DNA of 64,000 bases. Origin: Chrysophaeum taylorii (Eukaryota; Sar; Pelagophyceae; Pelagomonadales; Pelagomonadaceae). The DNA lies in contig JAQMWT010000546.1 of the NCBI GenBank assembly GCA_029834535.1, positions 186,001-250,000 of the forward strand, written 5' to 3'. This document shows, piece by piece, positions 45,339-57,217 of this stretch (position 1 is the first letter of the stretch; each line of letters starts with the position of its first letter). The notes below the pieces were generated by a model that was not told the DNA's origin, did no database searches, and saw only the letters and a program-made list of their open reading frames with translations. Position numbers and translations under genes: made by a program.

Positions 45339-47332
45339 TTAGGAAGATGAGGTTGGGCGAGTCGTGACATTGCGTAAAGAAGCGGCATCCACAACATCAG
45401 ATGTGTGGTCCAACTCATCATCACTATTATCTTCCAGTTCCTTTAACTCTGGAGAGGAAGAATCATGACCTTCGGGTTGGTCGTTAGTAGTATTGTTTGT
45501 AGTGATAGCATCACTGAGGGCGACCAGGGGTGCCATGACAGAAGATAGGAAGGACATAGCTGCATCTGGTGTTAAAGTATGCAAGTCTGCTGCTGGGATA
45601 ACATGATCCTACGCATCAGACATAGCGGTATGTAAGTTATGAGCTGTATCGCCGATTAGAGTTTGCTGTGCCTCGTCATAGGTATTTGGAGGAAACTGTC
45701 CAATAGACGAAATGAGTGATCGCGAGATTATATGAACAAAGACAGCAAGGGTAGGCATCATAGTATCTTGGTGCATTTGGTAGCTTGATAGTATATTATC
45801 CAAGAGCGCGACGTGTTTTATATTTTCGGTTACTTGAGCGCTCAGTGTGGCATAAGCTTCTTGTAGCTGAGTTAAGTTCTTTAAAGCAGTCGATAGTTGT
45901 TAATCTCGCTCCATCAATTGTTGCTCACTGTTAGTAATACGCGAGGATAGGGATCGAATTTCTCTTTTTAACTGGCGTAAAGATGCAACGACATTGTCGT
46001 TAGGTTCGTCTGGCGTGGGTTCAGCAGATGCAGTTTCGACTGGTGTACGTGTTTCACCTTCAGACAATTTAGTATCTGAAAATGCGTCTATTATAGCAGA
46101 GGGATAGCCAACCTGGACTAGCACGCTTTTGAAACGGACTGATGCTCAGGTGAAAGGTGAAGAAAGTAATCCAACATTGGCGGTACCATCTCGCGAGAAG
46201 TGTCATTAAGCTGGTGAAAGACATCATTAACGAAACTTTCAATGAGCACATTAAGTAGCTCGTCAGGATTGGTCACGACACAGATTTTATCTTCAACAGA
46301 CTGTAGTAATGACCAAGCCGCTACAAGAATCTCAAGATTTACGTTCGAGATATAAGGCAGCTGTAGCGAGAAGGGAGCGTTGGCGTCAGGGTTTACGGTG
46401 ATTTTAGAAGCATCCAAATTATGGATAGCCATACATTTCATGAGCGCCTCTTTAAGCAGCTTGTTGATTGCAATGGACTTCCCAAAGCGGAGAATGATAG
46501 CTCTCATGTGTGCAGCTGGATCATTATAGCAAGAAACATGAAAGGACTGTCGGCTATTCCGAATTAACGCTGTCCCGTGCTGCGACAAATTACACATGAC
46601 ACAGATCAAAATAAAAAATGGACGCGGTACGTCAAAACAATGCGAAGCATGTTGATCTGACGCAAGGTGGTCCTCGATGATTTTGTTGATTTTGTCCGTT
46701 GTAAGCTCATCTTCGGTGCAAATGGCGAGTGCAAGGGGCGTACCCGGCGCATCGGTTTTGTTAAAGCATTTCGTACACGCCACGTGTACTTTGACAACGC
46801 CTTTAATGGGTGGGTATCGATGAAATCGAATACCCTCTTTTGTCGGTATGTTAGGAGCGTTACGGATGTGCTTCGCCTTTAGACACAATAGTGAGCTTAA
46901 GAATTGGATGTTGTCTACACAGTTATTTTGTTGTGCCTCCGTAAGCAGTTGTTGGATGGATTGATGCCAACATTGAGGATCCTTAGGTGACGGTAGCAAA
47001 AACTTCGGTGGCTGGGTGCCAAGCGAAAGAACGTTCCCTGACATCATCGCCATAGCATCGAATTTGCAATGCTTAAGCAGAAAGTACTCTGTATTTGCCA
47101 AATGCGATTTAGTTTGATGTTGGACTATTTGAGATTTAGGAGTCACTGGCGAGGACTGTTTTCCTTGAGCAACCGAAAGGTACGTTTGATGCTTCCGATT
47201 AGGAGAACTGGTTGGAGAAACGCCTGGATTTAGTGCATTAAACGGAGAAGATAATGATGAAATGCCACCACGTCCACGGTTCAGTACAGAGTAACGTCGG
47301 CTCGCAGCATCCTTGTTCTTGGCAGGGTTCAT
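45339..47332 (-). CDS. Extra ORF region downstream of RNase H in copia element B (zinc-finger and coiled-coil, fossil)
   Basis: The main frame (46118-47332, 404 residues) starts MNPAKNKDAASRRYS. It contains CTKC followed about 30 residues later by DHLASDQHASHC, a C2H2/BED-like arrangement, then a second CxxC (ICVMCN). Further frames down to 45339 continue with a Glu/Lys-rich heptad-like stretch (LRQLKREIRSLSSRITNSEQ) suggesting a coiled coil. The position between pol and the 3' LTR is that of env-like or accessory ORFs in some copia lineages (Sirevirus, for example). It does not resemble gag of this element, and I see no envelope signature. Function unknown. Confidence 0.55.
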
Positions 47333-47441
47333 TTTGTAGGGGTCCTCACATTGCGTATTTCACTTCACGTTTTGGCGAGCCACGATGCCGTTTTATATGA
47401 GGGTTAGTTTAACGTCATTCGGACATAGTGAAGGGTAAGGG

Positions 47442-48063
47442 TTAAGCATCTTGCTGAGCTATAGCTATGGGTTGTTGTAAGCCAAGTAACGTGCGGAATC
47501 TGGTTAAGAGCGGAGCACCAAAGGGTTTAGTGAATCCGTCAGCGATGTTCCGAGTACCGGAAACATGATGTAAGCGAATGCGTTTTAGATGTGCGTAATC
47601 GCGAATACGAAACCAGCGTGTGCTAATAGCTTTGGCCTTAGTCGCACTGTCAGGATTATTTGATAGATGGATAGCAGAAGCAGAATCCCCAAGTATAGGA
47701 CTGTTACGTATGAACGACATGTCCGATGGGAGAGGGTTGTCATGAGCATCATAATCTAATAACAAATCTTTCCCTGGAGGTTGGCGAAGATAGTATTGTG
47801 GGTTTATAGCGAATGCCATTTCAGTTAACAATTTGCGTAACCAGACCTCATCATCAACACACATATTAAGGGCGATGAGTTCACTCTCATGCGTAGAAGT
47901 AGCTGTGCTAGGCTGTAGTTTGGACTTCCAAGTGATGAGAGAACCGAACATAAAGATGGCGTAACCGGTTGTAGACTGGCGGTCTTGTTCATAAGAGGGT
48001 GCGTTATCAGCATCGACGAACGCGACCAGTGGATCAAAGTTACCTGAATTTACTTGTTCTTTA
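47442..48063 (-). CDS. RNase H region of copia element B (fossil)
   Basis: The frame has hallmarks of the Ty1/copia RNase H tail: a STHESELIALN segment, GDSASAIHLSNNP, and HVSGTRNIADGFTKP near the end. It is separated from the reverse transcriptase by a SINE at 48064-48283. Confidence 0.85.
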
Positions 48064-48283
48064 CGCAGTGGGACGGGGTATGGCCGGGGGGCGAAGACGG
48101 AAGGTTATCGACGAGTTGGTTCTCAGTCACATCGCGGTCTCCTCGTCGCATGGCGACAAGCTTGATGGTCACTCTCCGGCGACCGACCTTTCGGCGCTCC
48201 TCGTCTACAGGCCCGTGATTCCGGACTGGCTCCTGTCGGTCCGGCCTGGCTCCCATGCTCGGGAGAGGTCTGAAGTTAGTTAG
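48064..48283 (+). mobile_element. SINE-like retroposon copy 2, inserted in copia element B
   Basis: A 220-bp insert, 5'-truncated relative to the longest copy. It is flanked by TTACTTGTTCTTTA on both sides (48050-48063 and 48284-48297). It carries the common stem-loop tail and ends GAAGTTAGTTAG. It lies on the strand opposite to the host element. Confidence 0.9.
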
Positions 48284-49466
48284 TTACTTGTTCTTTAGTG
48301 TAATCCAACATGGTTGCCATATCAGTACGATTGCCGATGAGAAGTCTAAGGTGGTCCATTAGAGTGGAAGAGCGAGAGTAGTACCATAGTCGAAGATTGC
48401 GATTTTCGGGCTTGCGCAAATAGCGGAGAGTTCCTGTTAATACTTGAACATGCAGAAATAGTGGATTATGCATTCCTCGGGAACAACGACTAAGGCTTTG
48501 TGATAAATCAGGGCGACAGGCCAACTGTACAAAAGTGAGCTTGCCAAGTAAGGTTGAGAAGGTGTGTAGGATGAACTTGTCCATATCAGAAGATGGCTCT
48601 CCAGTTTTATAAGTGGTTGATGGTGACATCGGTGTAGAGGTAGGACGTAACTGCATTAGAATGGGGTACTCTTCAAACAATGCATCAATTTTAGCTTGAC
48701 AGTCAAGTGAGATGGAACCATCGGTAGTACGCGTTATGCGCATACCTAAGAGAGTATGAACTTCTTCAAAGGTTTCGACTGAATATCCCTTTTTCATGGC
48801 TTGCTGGAATTCACGACGTAGCGTTTCCGAGGTGCAAGTGATAACAACATCATCCACTGAGAGCGTGCAAAGAAAATACGTAGCGTCAGCTTGGACTTTA
48901 GCATAGATGCATGTATCTATTCGAAAGCGTGTATAGCCTAATGAGTCAAAGAAACCATTTATGGTTTGATTCCAAAGGGCAGGACTCTGTCGTAATCCAT
49001 AAAGAGATTTAAGTAGTTTTGGGAGACGTCGTCCTTTATATTTTGTATCTTCAGGATCGAGTAGGTAAATACCTTGTGGCAGTTTAACATGGACATGAGA
49101 ATCTATGGGAGCTTGAACAAAAGCGTTAAGAACGTCTACGTGGTAGACGGGAAGTCGTAGGTGAGCTGCTAGCGCCAGAACACAACGGATGCCAGTAAAC
49201 TGCGCCATAGGACTGAGTGTGTTGAAAAAGTCAGTGCCCAGAGAAGCTAAGAATCCTCGTAGGACCAATCGTGCTTTATGCTTGATGTACTGACCGGCAG
49301 CACTGGTTTTTATACGTAATACAAGGCGGGTATCAATAGGCTTTGAGTTGACCATGGGCAACGCGAGTTTAAAGCAGCCGAACTCAACAAAATCAAAAAT
49401 CTCCTTGGAAATAGCGGAGATATAAGCTTTACGATCAACGTCTGAGAGACCTTTGAGGCAGGTCAA
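48284..49466 (-). CDS. Reverse transcriptase of copia element B (fossil)
   Basis: Classic Ty1/copia RT: KARLVLRGF, VDVLNAFVQAPI, LKSLYGLRQSPALW, the catalytic segment LSVDDVVI (YVDDM-like with Ser in place of Tyr), and LLGKLTFVQLACRPDLS near the C-terminus. The preceding domain is the integrase/linker. Confidence 0.9.
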
Positions 49467-49499
49467 CTCATATTCATCAATCTTGATATCGTTGGCTTG

Positions 49500-51270
49500 A
49501 ATTTTATATTCGTTCGGACCAACAGTGCTGGGATCTTGAGCATTGGTAAGATGGGTGATTGCGTAAGAAGCGACCTTATCGTTAGTGTGAGCGTAAGCTG
49601 GATCTTCGACAAGTGAACGACTAGTAGAGGGTCATCTCCAAAGTGGGCCTCAATGTAATGAGATTGCACGGTGATGGAGTCTTCGATGGCGGAAAGGTGA
49701 GGCTCGGAAGCACCATGAGAAGCATCATTATGATCCAAAATGGAATGAGGGGTGAGCAAAGCATAAGCATATTGAGCGGGAGGAACTCGAAAAGCTTGAG
49801 AGTGTTCAGAAATAAGATGAACGAGAGCACGAGGAAGGTGAAAGTCTGCAAGGCTGAAGTCGTCGAAGATATGAACAGGAGTGGCATCCGTCGATGGATG
49901 GCTAAGGCTCCTATGACACATAGCGGAAGACGATAGGGAAAGCGCTTGGTGAACATGATGATGAAGGGATGGTGTAAATTCCCCCTCTGGAGGTATAGCC
50001 GTCCAGGGGATGCCATGAGCAACATGAAGGGAGTGGAGGGTGGGGTCGCAGAAAGTGATATACACCAGCTTGTTTGTAAGCGGCAACAGTTGGCGATGCA
50101 ATACGAGTAAGAACAGCCTTGAGATTAGTCTTGCGACGAGGTTGAGGGTGATGAGGACCACGGGTGAGACGAAGGACATCCTGGGAATAGAGAGACCGAT
50201 AAGACGGTAAAAGGGGTAAAGTGTGGGAAGACACTTCAGATGTTGGAGGTGTGGTGACAGAAGCAGCGGGTGCAGAAGCAGCTGGAGCACATGCGGGAAC
50301 GGGAGTAGGAGCATGGGCAAGAGAAGAAGGAGTCCACCTCTCGTGTTTAATGTCGGTGGACATAGTATTCCCCCTCTGCGCCGCATCATTGGGGGTGCTG
50401 TGAACAGAGAAGGGGATGTCGGGTGAAGGTGCGGGTGGGGGATGTTGTTCATAGTCGGGAGGTGATTTGGAAATAAGATGAGGAAAGGTAAGTTTAGAAG
50501 AAACACGGACTTGGCCGTTCTCAGGATTAAGGACAACATCAGCTAAATGGTTGACATGGGGTGTTATTAACGGGTTTATAACATTAGCACCACATAAGCA
50601 GATGTAAGGACGACATCGAGGTTCATATTTATGAAATTCAGTGGGTTCCAAATGCAGGTAACACACAGAATCAAAAGGTTTGAGGTAATCTTGTTGGGGG
50701 ACATTACATTGATCCAACAAATCTTGTTGGGGGCTTAAGACTCTATTGTAAATACGTTCGAGGGAAACGTTAGGAAGGAGATTATACGATTGGACAGCAT
50801 GTATAACAGCCCACGGGTAGTGTGGTGCCGGATCTGTTAGGGGTTGAAATTTATAGGATACATTAAGTATATGCCGGAGGCGTGTAGACGCGGCAGTTGC
50901 TATATGACCAACAGCGGCTGCTACTTCAGGATTAAAAACATGTAAGTAAGGGGGGAACGCAGACATATTAATACCGTGTTCAACACGAAAGGGAGTTGTA
51001 ACATGTTGAGATAAGTTGGGTTAAAAAGAATCACAATAAATTTGTTTTAATTGTACAAAAGTGGAGCAAAAGTTGCGAACAAAATCGAGGGCATTACAAA
51101 ATTCGCTAGAGTTGGTGGTACGACAAAAGTACACTAACAAAAATTTAGAAATGAGACACTTAAAGACGATGATAAGGCGAAAGGATCCCCATTCCGAGAG
51201 GACAGATACGTAACCACCATCACATGCCCAGGCTTCACCAGGTTGAAAAACTTTTTCGAATTATGGTTGC
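49500..51270 (-). CDS. Integrase and Pro-rich linker region of copia element B (fossil)
   Basis: The region follows the pre-integrase zinc segment of the upstream frame. The DDE-core start (a PGEAW.CD-like segment) lies near 51230. Later integrase sequence continues in the frame from about 50966. It then passes into a long Pro/His/Ser-rich linker (about 49.9-50.5 kb) before the reverse transcriptase, as is usual for copia. Carried in more than one frame. Confidence 0.65.
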
Positions 51271-53552
51271 TTGGTAAGATGATGTGGATGAGGAAAGCGT
51301 TTTTTATGTAAGGTGCAATCCACACAGAACTTACGGTAGGGCACATCTGAAGGATGATGTCCCGGACTGGCAATGACCTGAACAGCTCTTGTAGCTTGGG
51401 AATCACTAGAATGATGTATATTGTAAAAATTGGTAGCACGTCGCTGAGCATCTCGAAACGCGAGGGTGCCTCTGGCATGAACTTTTCTGTCGAAGGGCGC
51501 ATGTTTCTCATGTAACTGTCTTGGAGTTATGAGAGGAATATGTTTGGTTTTTGTAGGAGATGATGTATCTGCGGATGGAGTGTTAGAGAGGAAGACGTGA
51601 GCCACTGAATCAAGATGAAATAGTGGAAGTTCGTGGTTAGAAGCGAGATTATCACAACATTGAAAGATTTTATTAGAGATGTATAACATTGTAATGGAAC
51701 TCTGGTGTAATATTAAGGATGTGTCAGTAGGAAAGATGTTTGTGAAAAAGGTTGGCCTGTAGTTTTTGGTTAGAGAGGCGTGATCAGGGTCAAAAGATGG
51801 TGATAACGTTAATTTACGCAAGTCATAGACAATCTGACACAAATGTGTATAAATTACATGATAGGTTCCAGCCGGAATAGCATTAGCGATTATGGCACAG
51901 CATAGATCCGGGGACAAAGACAGAAGAAAATTAATTTGGTACGCTGTGAAATTATTGGCGCGTGCCAATTCGCGAGTTGAGTAATGTCGAATGCGATCGA
52001 GCCGTGGATCGTAAAGGATGATGTTAGTAAACCCACGAATAGTAGGTGTTGGGGTGTATATAGAGTGAACTTTGGCGCCCATTTTCCTATCGCTGGATGT
52101 GATGAAGCCAAGGTATCTGCTTTGAGACAGATGCATGTCACTTAAAGCAAAACTTTTATCGATGAACTCGAGACGATTTTCCTGAGGGTAAAAAATGAAA
52201 GAATCGTGAAGCACAGGTGAAGTGTAGGAAACCAATGTTTGTACTAGACGACGCGTGTCTTGATTTTCATTATGATGGTGATAAGCTTGGCATAACCAAA
52301 GAAAACCGGCAACAGGAGTAAGAGAAGCAGTCTTATCGATTCCTGTATCATGTGTTTGGAAGATGTAGGTTTCGCCAAATGCATTTATGTGTGCCTGGTA
52401 TTTAGAAGAAGAGTTAGAAACTATGATGTCTCCACCTGTGTGTCTTCTACCAGTGATGTAAATGATGGAGGCAGTAGACGATTTATTTAAGAATAACCTG
52501 TGAGATGGTTGGTTAGATTCGATAGTTGTAATACGAAAGGACACAGGTAATGTGGTAGAGTTTGGGAACAAGCGTCCCATAATATTATAGAGGAGCACGA
52601 AAGCCTTGAGTTCAATAGGAGAGCTCATACAAGAGAGGGGCTTTCTTGAATTCGTTAAGAATCCTAAGCGAAAGTTAGAATTGCCCTCCATTTCATCTTG
52701 ACTTGGATGTTCGACTGTTTTGTTTGAGTGCAGACGAAGAAACAACATGGTTAAAGTTTCGAGCTTAGTAACTGCTAGGCGAACGGATCCTGTGCGACTG
52801 AAATTGCTGTAAGTTTTGGGTATGGACACAAATGGCATATCAGAGAAAACCTGCGTCCAAGTTTCGTCGATAATTAACTTGCGACTGATGGAGTTGGCGT
52901 GATCTGCAATGTCCAGGAAGGAAGTGACTCGTTTATTAGGCCAGGAGAGCAAATCTAGAGGACCGGTATTATATTTACGAGCGACAAGGATCCATCTTTC
53001 TCTGGCTTGATAATCTCCACACAAGTAACGTGGAAATCGATCACATATATCCACTGTATAGTTCATCGTAGAGAATATAAGATTAGCAACTCGTATATGA
53101 TCTTCATACGATGCAGAGTGTGGTGGCGTCATCTCCATAAAAAGAATGAGGGGCTTTAAAAGCTCAAGGACACTTAGAGCACTTGGAAACAAGGAGTTGT
53201 CCATATCGCGCTCGAAAGTTAAAATGGATCTCCCGTTGATTATGTTGCGATTGGTGCATGGAGATGTCAATTCCACTATATCAGTATAATATCTTGCACG
53301 TTCAGTGTCCGATGCTCGATATAGATATGTAAGGAACTTGGATAGTGACGGGAAAACTTCGATGGAATTACCAAAGCGTCTTTGTAGCATATGCGTAAGA
53401 TTTTCGTCGCTCTCAACAAGAACTTTAACGTTGATGTTGATTTGCAAGTCATTGGAAGCACAAGCCAAGAAGGCAGGAGTGGACATCCCGGAGCAAAGTA
53501 GAGTTACAGTAGGTGCTCGTGAACTTGGAGATGTTGTTACCGTATGGAGCAA
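51261..53552 (-). CDS. C5 DNA methyltransferase-like domain joined to pre-integrase region, copia element B (763 residues)
   Basis: The N-terminal ~200 residues show the catalytic half of a cytosine-5 DNA methyltransferase. TLLCSGMSTPAF at residues 17-28 is in the SAM-binding motif I position and VESDE (46-50) is motif II. SPCTN has candidate catalytic Cys99 in the motif IV Pro-Cys. FMEMTPP supplies motif VI Glu140, and YQARERW (181-187) is motif VIII. Cys-Glu and Glu-Gln distances (41 and 42 residues) match M.HhaI (38 and 42). The DLFAG Phe is replaced by Cys, so cofactor binding may differ. A motif IX/X-like RTGSVRLAVTKLETLT follows near residue 260. The C-terminal part (about 640-763) ends with H...H and CVDC, the pre-integrase zinc region. 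The protease lies just upstream. Confidence 0.8.
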   Translation of the reverse strand: MLHTVTTSPSSRAPTVTLLCSGMSTPAFLACASNDLQININVKVLVESDENLTHMLQRRFGNSIEVFPSLSKFLTYLYRASDTERARYYTDIVELTSPCTNRNIINGRSILTFERDMDNSLFPSALSVLELLKPLILFMEMTPPHSASYEDHIRVANLIFSTMNYTVDICDRFPRYLCGDYQARERWILVARKYNTGPLDLLSWPNKRVTSFLDIADHANSISRKLIIDETWTQVFSDMPFVSIPKTYSNFSRTGSVRLAVTKLETLTMLFLRLHSNKTVEHPSQDEMEGNSNFRLGFLTNSRKPLSCMSSPIELKAFVLLYNIMGRLFPNSTTLPVSFRITTIESNQPSHRLFLNKSSTASIIYITGRRHTGGDIIVSNSSSKYQAHINAFGETYIFQTHDTGIDKTASLTPVAGFLWLCQAYHHHNENQDTRRLVQTLVSYTSPVLHDSFIFYPQENRLEFIDKSFALSDMHLSQSRYLGFITSSDRKMGAKVHSIYTPTPTIRGFTNIILYDPRLDRIRHYSTRELARANNFTAYQINFLLSLSPDLCCAIIANAIPAGTYHVIYTHLCQIVYDLRKLTLSPSFDPDHASLTKNYRPTFFTNIFPTDTSLILHQSSITMLYISNKIFQCCDNLASNHELPLFHLDSVAHVFLSNTPSADTSSPTKTKHIPLITPRQLHEKHAPFDRKVHARGTLAFRDAQRRATNFYNIHHSSDSQATRAVQVIASPGHHPSDVPYRKFCVDCTLHKKRFPHPHHLTKQP

Positions 53553-53570
53553 GCGTGTATTAACCTTGCG

Positions 53571-54540
53571 TCATACAGGAGGTGAGAAAGGCTTGCGTAC
53601 GTAAGGCAACTGCGAATGTATTGACGCCAGGATGGTTTTGAGCCATGGGACGTAAATTACACGTTCCAGAAGGTTGGAGTATAGCTTAAGCATTTCGCGT
53701 TGTTCGTTAAAAGCACTTAGTCTGAACTGTAAGGAGCGAAGTTCCATTTTCCGAGCTTTAGCTTGTTGTAGTGAATGAATTGGGAGAGTAGGTAATAAGT
53801 TGTTTAATCTAAACAAAGTAAGCTTGACATTGTCGTCAATTTTACTCTGGATAGATGATTGTCCTTTAAACTCAACCCCGTAAAGGTGTATACCAAGTTT
53901 GTCTTCTCCCCATTGAGTCACGCTGATGATGTGCAGATCAGGATCATTATGCTCGTTTTTGCTTGGGTAGGAAAAGCGCAACATCAAGCTTTACGTATCC
54001 CACGTTAGGATGCTTTGGGAGAGCGGGGATGACGGTTCTTATTATCATGGCATGAGTGATACTTTGAGTATCAGTAGCCGTCTGGATAGCGGGTGACACG
54101 GACTCGAGTAGTTTAACGATATGTATTGGATCGGCGTAACGTTTAAAGTTAATTACATGTTGAGAGGCACATGTATCAGCATACCCCGGCGTAGTCATTA
54201 AAGGTAAATTGTACTCATTGTACAATTTAAGCATTGTTGCGTAACAGGCATGTGTAGAGCTTTGACCAAACACATACTGTGTCATGAAACTTTGCGTTTG
54301 TTCGGAAGGTACCACGACAAGTGTAAATCCATTGTTTAATTTCGGTAGCAACACAGAGGGATCTGTACCATCCTCATTTTCTTCGTTAGGTTGGTTATTT
54401 GGGAGCTCGGAGTGCGAAGAAGTTTCCCGAGCTTGACGACGAACGATGGCATTCTGGGCTTTAGCATTTATGTGCTGCAGTAGCGGTAGAGGAATGTTAT
54501 CGATTTCATCATCTTTGATAGATAGAAAAGCATGAAACAT
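53571..54540 (-). CDS. Protease region of copia element B (fossil)
   Basis: Contains GYADTCASQHVINF, an aspartic-protease active-site segment (usual copia form DSGASxH) with Cys in place of Gly. The same segment occurs in element A. It lies between the gag region and the methyltransferase-like domain. Confidence 0.7.
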
Positions 54541-54648
54541 CTTTTCTGTTTCAGCAGTCCCCCTCTTCTCCGCATCACTGGGGGACGCTGCAGGAGCAGA
54601 AATTTCAGCTTGATCCTTTTCTTCTATAACATGAGATTCTTTATCGGC

Positions 54649-56749
54649 TTATAAGAGGTTCGAGATGGTTTTGGACATTGTATCAACTCGTGATAAGTAT
54701 AGATGAACTTGAGTAGCTTCGTCAAGATCTGGAGACTGTGTCGAAGCTTGGGAAGCGGTTGTCCAAAGGGTACTCAGTAAGCTCTTCATTTCTTCCTGTA
54801 CCATTTTAGAGTCGGTAGAAGGATTGGGATTCGCTTCCTGTAATTTACCAAACAGGTGGCGAAGACGGTCAACTTGATAAGTAGCCCTGTCCATTAATGA
54901 CATGTTGGAGCGCGAGTTGCAGTTAGAAGACTGTGCGTAGACAGGACGGTCGAAACTGGTGCCTTTGACATTATAATTTGAAGGTGGACGATAGTAGGAT
55001 GTATCACGAGGTGAGATTGTCGATGCTTTATCTTTTGCCCTCCCGGCGTAGGTTGGCACCTATTCGCCTCCCGGGCGGGCCGGTTGGCAGCCGGAACGTT
55101 CGCAGTGGGACGGGGTATGGTCGGGGGGCGAAGACGGAAGGTTATCGACGAGTTGGTTGTCAGTCACATCGCGGTCTCCTCGTCGCATGGCGACAAGCTT
55201 GATGGTCACTCTCCGCCGACCGACCTTTCGGCACTCCTCGTCTACAGGCCCGTGATTCCGGACTGGCTCCTGTCGGTTCGGCCTGGCTCCCATGCTCGGG
55301 AGAGGTCTGAAGTTAGTTAGTTAGTTATCTTTTGCACTACGAAGTTTACGAGCATTAAAACCAGACTGTCCAGCGACAGTAGCTAACAATGAGTAAGCAT
55401 TGTTTAGAGAATCATGAGATTGATGAATAGTATCCATCAATAATACCTTAGGTGGCTTGGTAGCGGTAGTACCAGGGATATATGGAATCCATGATGCTGG
55501 TTTATCCAAGCGTCGGTTAGATGAAAACTTTGTCTCATTATATATCTTTAACAAGAACTCCAATAACGGACGAACATCATTGGGATCAACTAGCTTTAAA
55601 ACTTCAGGATCGTGAGTCGAGTTGTTCCCCGAGCGTGTCTCGTAAAGTTTGCACCATTCTAGTAAAGACTGAGAATAGCGTTCGTGATCAGAGGGATTAG
55701 CATATGGACGACGGATCTCCTCGTGAGCTTTAAGTGCGATTATGGAATCATTAAATTGAATTGATGCTTCGTCATGGTTTAATTGATTTGCCTGAGTTTG
55801 GAATGCAAGGAGTTGTTCGACAAATACATGAGCACACCAATCAACATTTAAGGACATTCGATTAAACTGAGATTTAAGTTCAGTGACATCTGTACAAGAT
55901 ACTGTTTCGTAGTAGTGGTAAGCTAAACGCGTTGCTGCACGTAATTTATTAGGATGTGCAGTAAAGGAATAAATTTTCTTCAACTGTGGCCACATGGCGA
56001 GGGCAGGGCGTTCATGAGATTCTAGGTTGAAGAACGTGTACAGGAAACCGGCGTAAGTTTCGCAATGTTTAATCCAATCGGCATTAGAGAGACCTGAGAA
56101 GGATATGTTGGTTAGAGATGAATCATACACAATTGATTTTGGAAATCAACGCCTTTTCATCCCTCGCCTCTACCCCAACTGTGTGATTTTGCTCTGTGAT
56201 CCTGGACCGGCTCCTGCCGGCCCAGCCTGGCTCCCATGCCCGGGAGAGGTCCGAAGTTAGTTAGTTTAGTTAGATTTTGGAAATCGGGTATCTAATAAAG
56301 TGAGGACACGCTTAACATCCTCATTTTATTCGGGTCGAACAAGATTATATGACTCTTGATAGAAAAGTCGCTCGAGATCATTACGTGCATCAACTGATAG
56401 TTGATGGGTAGAGTTGACGTGCCAAGTCTTGAGATGAGCAGGCAAGGCATCTTCATTAGGTAACTGTAATTCATTAATCTTTTCAGCTTTCCATTGAGCG
56501 AAAATGATATCAACTTCGTGTTCGAGAAGTTGGTCATATTCTGGGGCATTTCGTGTATATGAGTCATAGGAGTCGTATATAGAACAACGCATCCACATGT
56601 GGGCTTGTCATATGCCTGCGAAGCATCTCAATTTGCAAACTCACCTTGGTCGAATTGTCTTGGAAGCGCAATCCACCGTTGAGTTTATCAACGAGGATTT
56701 GTTCCTGCTTATAAATATCCGTGGTGGATATTGGTCTTGGTTTCGACAT
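54649..56749 (-). CDS. Gag region of copia element B (fossil)
   Basis: Several frames in element sense. The longest (55325-56130) is rich in helical, non-enzymatic sequence (for example SNADWIKHCETYAGFLYTFF and RATRLAYHYYETV), as expected for a capsid-like gag. A shorter one at 54649-55030 follows. No CCHC zinc knuckle is seen. Two retroposons (55039 and 56148) lie within the region. Confidence 0.55.
55039..55324 (+). mobile_element. SINE-like retroposon copy 3 (fullest copy), inserted in copia element B
   Basis: A 286-bp insert with flanks TTATCTTTTGC on both sides (55028-55038 and 55325-55335). It is the longest of the three copies, so the best guide to the family. It ends in the two-hairpin tail plus TTAGTTAGTTAG. 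A ~52-bp stretch near its 5' end resembles the LINE fragment at 18181-18232. No clear tRNA A/B boxes are visible. Confidence 0.9.
56148..56272 (+). mobile_element. 5'-truncated LINE 3' end, inserted in copia element B
   Basis: A 125-bp insert flanked by GATTTTGGAAATC on both sides (56135-56147 and 56273-56285), a 13-bp target duplication. It carries the LINE 3' UTR form (TGTGTGATTTTGCTCTGTGATCC...), as at 18440-18470, rather than the SINE body. It ends with the common stem-loops and TTAG repeats. Confidence 0.9.
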
Positions 56750-57217
56750 AGTCGTGACCTATTGAAAATAGGTTATAGGAGTGATAAAACAAATTGACAT
56801 GTTCGAATGAAGGGTTTCTAACATGCGGAGGAATATGTACAGTTAGCTATTTTAAGCGTGAGCTTATATACAAGACCAAACAAATCACCGTGCCATTTGA
56901 GCATGATGCTTTGAGACTGAAGAATGGATTAGTTCTCGAGCATTCAGTCTTTTGTTGGGAATGAGAGGAAAAACCCGTACAAGTTTCCGCGGCTTGTGTA
57001 GGAAAAATTTTAATTTTATTGGCTATGCGAGTGCATAAGACCAGTGGCCGACCCAACTCGGTCACAAACCAAATTAACTGGTGGTCAAATACCGTCACAC
57101 AACAAATATGTACAGTAGACCACCGCCAAACACATTGTCGCATTGTACTCGTAATCAGGCGTAAACTGATCACTCCATTATACGCACAACACAGTTGGGC
57201 TGACACACCTACGCATC

